A DNA stretch of 7,409 nucleotides, from NCBI GenBank assembly GCA_964625865.1, contig CAZVEV010000298.1, positions 1 through 7,409 of the forward strand, in the 5' to 3' direction. The stretch comes from CAZVEV01 sp964625865 (lineage in GTDB: Bacteria > Planctomycetota > Phycisphaerae > SM23-33). A model generated the notes under the pieces. It saw nothing but the letters and a program-made list of their open reading frames with translations, was not told where the DNA came from and made no database searches. This document shows, piece after piece, positions 4,616 through 7,409 of this stretch; position 1 is the first letter of the stretch; each line of letters begins with the position of its first letter. A program made the translations under genes and the position numbers.

Positions 4616-5761
4616 ATGCAGATGCAGTCGAGAAGACGGTTCATCCAATCCTGCCTGGCAGCAGCGGGCTCGGTCTGTGCAGGATGCCGGGATGAGGACA
4701 GCCCGGCACCCGGGGCCGACGCCGTTGGTGACCAGAGGCAAGGGCAACTAGCAGGCGGCGGGGGAGCCAAGACCGGAGCGGCGTGGGAACCGGCCTACCT
4801 CAAGCTGCACCGGACCGGTGAGCTGAAGAAGCGGGGACGGGATCTGTGGAAGCGGATGAAGCCCTGCAAGCTCTGCCCGAGGGTATGCGGAGTGGATCGA
4901 CTCGGCGGGAAGAAGGGATTCTGTAATGCCACTTCCGACCTGGTGATCGCGTCATACCACCCGCATTACGGCGAGGAAAAGCCGCTCGTCGGCAAAGGAG
5001 GATCGGGAACGATCTTCTTCTCTCACTGCGGGCTCCGATGCGTCTTCTGCATCAACTACGAGATCAGCCTGGAGGGAAGGGGAACGCGGCGGAGCATCGA
5101 GGCCCTTGCGCGGATGATGCTCGACCTTCAAGAAAAAGGATGCCACAACATCAACGTCGTTACGCCCTCCCATTATTCGCCGCACATTGTTCTCGCGCTC
5201 GACCTGGCAGCAGCGAAGGGTTTGAGACTTCCCCTGGTGTACAACACCTGCGGGTGGGAGCGCCTGGAGATACTCAAGACCCTCGACGGCATCGTGGATA
5301 TCTACCTGCCCGACATGAAGTACGCGGACGGCAAGATGGCCATGAAATACTCAAGTCACGCCCCGCCCGACATGAAGCGTTTGCGTCCTGATGTGGCAGA
5401 GAGGTTCTCCTCTTCGGAGACCTATCCGGAACTGACCAAGATGGATCTGCTCGAGATGCACCGTCAGGTGGGCGTCGCGAAACCCGGCGCCGATGGTCTT
5501 GTGCGCAGAGGGCTGATGATCCGTCATCTGGTCATGCCGAACCGTGTCAGCGGAGCGAAGGAAGTGGTCGAGTGGATCGCGAAGAGTCTCCCCAAGGACA
5601 CCTATCTCAACATCATGTCTCAGTACACGCCGATGTACAAGGCATCCGAATACCCGAAGATCTCGCGCAAGATCACGCGTCAGGAGTACGTGGACGTTGT
5701 CACAGCGGCGAAGAAGGCGGGCCTCACGAATCTGGATATCCAGGGATATCGGTGGCTCTAG
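4616..5761 (+). CDS. PflX-like (COG1313) radical SAM protein with Tat/lipoprotein-like N terminus
   Basis: The 381-residue protein belongs to the radical SAM superfamily. C138, C142 and C145 (CGLRCVFC) form the CX3CX2C motif that binds a [4Fe-4S] cluster and SAM. The upstream motif C84, C87, C91 and C103 (CKLCPRVCGV ... GFC) and VDIYLPDMKY (227-236) are typical of the uncharacterised PflX group, named for resemblance to pyruvate formate-lyase activases; its substrate is not established. Residues 5-11 (SRRRFIQ) match the twin-arginine consensus, a short hydrophobic stretch leads to AGC (22-24), which could be a lipobox, and 25-56 form a low-complexity linker. Residues about 248-268 look like an insertion before the usual YPEL segment. 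ATG 4616 is chosen because GGTGATC (4609-4615) complements the 16S tail; GTG 4541 is an alternative. Export of a radical SAM enzyme would be odd, as SAM is cytoplasmic. The gene ends 64 nt before the Fe-S gene. Confidence 0.85.
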   Translation: MQMQSRRRFIQSCLAAAGSVCAGCRDEDSPAPGADAVGDQRQGQLAGGGGAKTGAAWEPAYLKLHRTGELKKRGRDLWKRMKPCKLCPRVCGVDRLGGKKGFCNATSDLVIASYHPHYGEEKPLVGKGGSGTIFFSHCGLRCVFCINYEISLEGRGTRRSIEALARMMLDLQEKGCHNINVVTPSHYSPHIVLALDLAAAKGLRLPLVYNTCGWERLEILKTLDGIVDIYLPDMKYADGKMAMKYSSHAPPDMKRLRPDVAERFSSSETYPELTKMDLLEMHRQVGVAKPGADGLVRRGLMIRHLVMPNRVSGAKEVVEWIAKSLPKDTYLNIMSQYTPMYKASEYPKISRKITRQEYVDVVTAAKKAGLTNLDIQGYRWL

Positions 5762-5771
5762 GGTCCGGCAG

Positions 5772-5810
5772 GGCGCGGCCCGGGCCGGGGCGGGATCGCC
5801 GAAGCGCGCC
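5772..5810 (+). promoter_or_regulatory. GC-rich structured gap between radical SAM and Fe-S genes
   Basis: GGCGCG (5772-5777) can pair with CGCGCC (5805-5810), and inside lies the perfect palindrome CGGCCCGGGCCG (5776-5787). The structure sits just ahead of the next gene's ribosome binding site and might modulate relative expression; the high GC content makes chance pairing easy. Confidence 0.25.
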
Positions 5811-5825
5811 GGGTGCCGGTGAATC

Positions 5826-7349
5826 ATGACGGATCGCCCTCAGTCAAGGCGAACGAAGCTGATCGCGTTGCGCATCGCCGTTCAGGCAGGCAGTCTCGGC
5901 GCATTTGTCTATCTGGTGCTTGCGGCGCGACGCGGATGGCCATCGCCGTTGCCGTATGATGCGCTACTTCGACTCGACCCGCTGGCGTGGCTTCTGGGCT
6001 CGGCCGCGTCGCGCGGGGTGGCATCCTGGGGATGGGTCGCCCTCGCGCTGGTCCTTGTGACTGCCGTATTCGGGCGGGTGTTCTGTGGCTGGGTGTGTCC
6101 ACTGGGCACGGCGATGGATGGCGCCGGGCGGTTGCGGGGCAGGTGGGTTGGCATTGGGCTGCCGCGCAAGGTCTTGAGGGTCAGGTGGTGGCTTCTCGCG
6201 GCGTTGCTCGCCGGGGCGGCGACCGGGGCAAACTTCGGTGGTTGGCTCGACCCGTTGGCGATGAGTTCCCGCGCGCTGCACCTGGTCCATGGCGCGTCGC
6301 AGGTGTCCGCGGGCGCAATCATCTGCTGGGCGCTGGTGGCGGCAGCGGTTGGGATGGCGTTGGTCGCGCCGCGTCTGTGGTGCCGGGCCATCTGCCCGCT
6401 CGGCGCCGCTCTGTCGCTGCCGGCGCGGCTGGCTCGGTATCGACGTCGAACCGGTGACTCGTGTACGGAATGCGGCGCGTGTTTGGCGGCCTGCCCGATG
6501 GGGAACACGCCGACGGACAGTTCGCCGACCCGGTGCATTAGCTGTCGGCGATGCGAAGCCGCCTGCGGACAGCAGGCCACCGCGCTGGGCTTTGCCGGGG
6601 GCCCCGGGCCGAAAACCCGCGGTGCGGAAGACACCGGACGAACCGGGCTCTCACGGCGCGGGTTGCTGGCCTCAGTGGGCGCCGGTGCCGTGGCGGGCCT
6701 GCTGGTGCGGCGCCATTCGGCTCCTGGGCCGCTGCGCCCGCCCGGTGCGCTGGCCGAGTCGGACTTCACGGCGCGGTGTATCGGGTGCGGCACGTGCCTG
6801 GCTGTGTGCCCCACGGGCGGCCTGCTGCCTCTGGTGCAGGCCGATCGCCTGGACGGGGTCTTCACGCCCCACCTGGTGCCGCGGGTGGGAGTCTGTCGGC
6901 CGGACTGCACGGCCTGCGGTGGCGTGTGCCCCACGGGAGCAATCGCAAGGATCGATCCGGCAGACAAACCGCGTGTTCCAATTGGGCTGGCGGCCATAGA
7001 CCGCTCGGCGTGTCTGCCGTGGGCCCGCAACGACAGATGTCTGATCTGCGCAGATGCCTGCCCGCACCAGTATGGCGCCATAGAATTGCGGCCGACGGGC
7101 ACGGGCATCCCTCGCCCGTACGTCGTAGGCCGGCGATGCACCGGCTGCGGGATCTGCGAGCATGACTGCCCCGAGGCCGCCATTCGCGTGGTAGCCATGC
7201 ATGAGCTGATTCCGGCCCCCCGGCGAGGAGCCCATATGGGCTTGGGTTACGGGCAGTCTCTTGTGCGTGACCGATCAGGCAGGTATACGTATCTGTTGAG
7301 ACGCCCGGCAGGACGGTCGGGCGGAGGTTGGGCGGACAATGTCGGATGA
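5826..7349 (+). CDS. NapH-NapG-like fusion: membrane quinol dehydrogenase and poly-ferredoxin in one chain
   Basis: The 507-residue protein probably takes electrons from quinol and passes them along Fe-S clusters across the membrane. Residues 1-200 resemble NapH: hydrophobic segments near 12-34, 66-83, 119-138 and 160-182, and the two CX3CP motifs C87-C91 (FCGWVCPLG) and C186-C190 (WCRAICPLG). Two [4Fe-4S] motifs follow: C213/216/219/223 and C237/240/243/247. Residues 276-294 (SRRGLLASVGAGAVAGLLV) look like an internal Tat-type signal or membrane anchor. The C-terminal half resembles NapG, with four more motifs: C318/321/324/328, C357/361/364/368, C396/405/408/412 and C438/441/444/448. NapG and NapH are normally separate proteins feeding periplasmic nitrate reductase; no napA or napB is in the window, and the partner here seems to be the preceding radical SAM gene. 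ATG 5826 follows GGTGAATC (5818-5825). Its physiological acceptor is unknown. Confidence 0.85.
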   Translation: MTDRPQSRRTKLIALRIAVQAGSLGAFVYLVLAARRGWPSPLPYDALLRLDPLAWLLGSAASRGVASWGWVALALVLVTAVFGRVFCGWVCPLGTAMDGAGRLRGRWVGIGLPRKVLRVRWWLLAALLAGAATGANFGGWLDPLAMSSRALHLVHGASQVSAGAIICWALVAAAVGMALVAPRLWCRAICPLGAALSLPARLARYRRRTGDSCTECGACLAACPMGNTPTDSSPTRCISCRRCEAACGQQATALGFAGGPGPKTRGAEDTGRTGLSRRGLLASVGAGAVAGLLVRRHSAPGPLRPPGALAESDFTARCIGCGTCLAVCPTGGLLPLVQADRLDGVFTPHLVPRVGVCRPDCTACGGVCPTGAIARIDPADKPRVPIGLAAIDRSACLPWARNDRCLICADACPHQYGAIELRPTGTGIPRPYVVGRRCTGCGICEHDCPEAAIRVVAMHELIPAPRRGAHMGLGYGQSLVRDRSGRYTYLLRRPAGRSGGGWADNVG

Positions 7350-7352
7350 GGC

Positions 7353-7409
7353 AGGAGGCGAATTCACATCGTAAGTGCAACGGGACGATCCCAGAAGACT
7401 TCTGCGGGC
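7353..7409 (+). other. Strong ribosome binding site and possible start of a further operon gene, cut by the window edge
   Basis: AGGAGG (7353-7358) lies four bases after the stop of the NapHG-like gene and is the best Shine-Dalgarno in the window. There is no ATG within normal spacing: ATC at 7368 is 9 nt away and GTG at 7375 is 16 nt away. Both frames remain open to the edge. The GTG frame would begin with the residues QRDDPRRLLR. I cannot identify the product; the strong site and tight spacing are the only support for a third gene. Confidence 0.35.

Noticed and set aside
4298..4747. 149-residue minus-strand ORF before the radical SAM gene
   Set aside because: It overlaps the strong plus-strand promoter and the start of the radical SAM gene, and its product is low-complexity and unrecognisable.
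4616..5761. Radical SAM gene as the anaerobic sulfatase-maturating enzyme (anSME) for the neighbouring sulfatase
   Set aside because: It lacks a C-terminal SPASM cysteine cluster and instead has the PflX-type N-terminal cysteines and VDIYLPDMKY. It also has its own promoter and an export-type N terminus.
4616..5761. Radical SAM gene as AmrS of the AmmeMemoRadiSam system
   Set aside because: The N-terminal cysteine motif is similar, but the internal motifs fit COG1313/PflX better and no AmrA or AmrB gene is present.
5909..7198. 429-residue minus-strand ORF across the Fe-S gene
   Set aside because: The composition is Arg/Pro/Ala/Ser-rich shadow coding opposite regularly spaced Cys codons; no domain is visible.
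5826..7349. Part of a periplasmic nitrate reductase (nap) operon
   Set aside because: The domains resemble NapH and NapG, but no napA, napB, napC or napD is present and the neighbour is a radical SAM protein.

Overview
The window looks like part of a GC-rich (about 60% by eye) bacterial genome that degrades polysaccharides. A secreted CE2-type carbohydrate esterase lies beside a formylglycine sulfatase, and both are followed by iron-sulfur and radical-SAM genes with Tat-type signals. This mix suits Planctomycetota or a relative in the PVC group, but no phylogenetic marker is present, so the assignment is inference.

Layout. Positions 1-80 hold nothing I can call. Positions 71-322 hold a dispersed repeat (core GTGACTGTCCC followed by CTATTATC) that has been split by an apparent 208-bp MITE-like insertion (92-299). 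The insertion has 16-bp inverted ends matching at 15 of 16 positions and is flanked by an exact 11-bp direct repeat. Directly against the right half of that repeat lies the 5' third of an IS110-family transposase gene on the minus strand (stop at 314, start at 646). Its upstream non-coding DNA (647-750) folds on paper into a long stem that buries the ribosome binding site, and it occupies the place where IS110 elements encode their bridge RNA. This is a dead, layered mobile-element junction.

Positions 877-4163 on the plus strand hold a secreted two-domain CE2 esterase (877-2460) and a secreted type I sulfatase (2652-4163), 191 nt apart. Together they would remove O-acetyl and sulfate groups from a decorated polysaccharide outside the cytoplasm. 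Positions 4164-4463 are non-coding, with a 13-of-14-bp inverted repeat, a short hairpin and another copy of the dispersed repeat.

Positions 4464-7349 look like a second transcription unit. It begins with a near-consensus sigma70 promoter (TTGACA, 17 nt, TATGAT) abutting a perfect 8-bp hairpin, and a leader of about 115 nt with two palindromes. The first gene is a PflX/COG1313-like radical SAM protein with a twin-arginine, lipoprotein-like N terminus. The second is a single-chain fusion of a NapH-like quinol dehydrogenase and a NapG-like periplasmic ferredoxin, with six [4Fe-4S] motifs and an internal Tat-like segment. A strong AGGAGG after its stop suggests that the operon continues past the right edge. 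The most unusual proposal here is that this pair forms a trans-membrane electron supply for an exported, membrane-anchored radical-SAM-like protein. That is inference from signal motifs and gene order.
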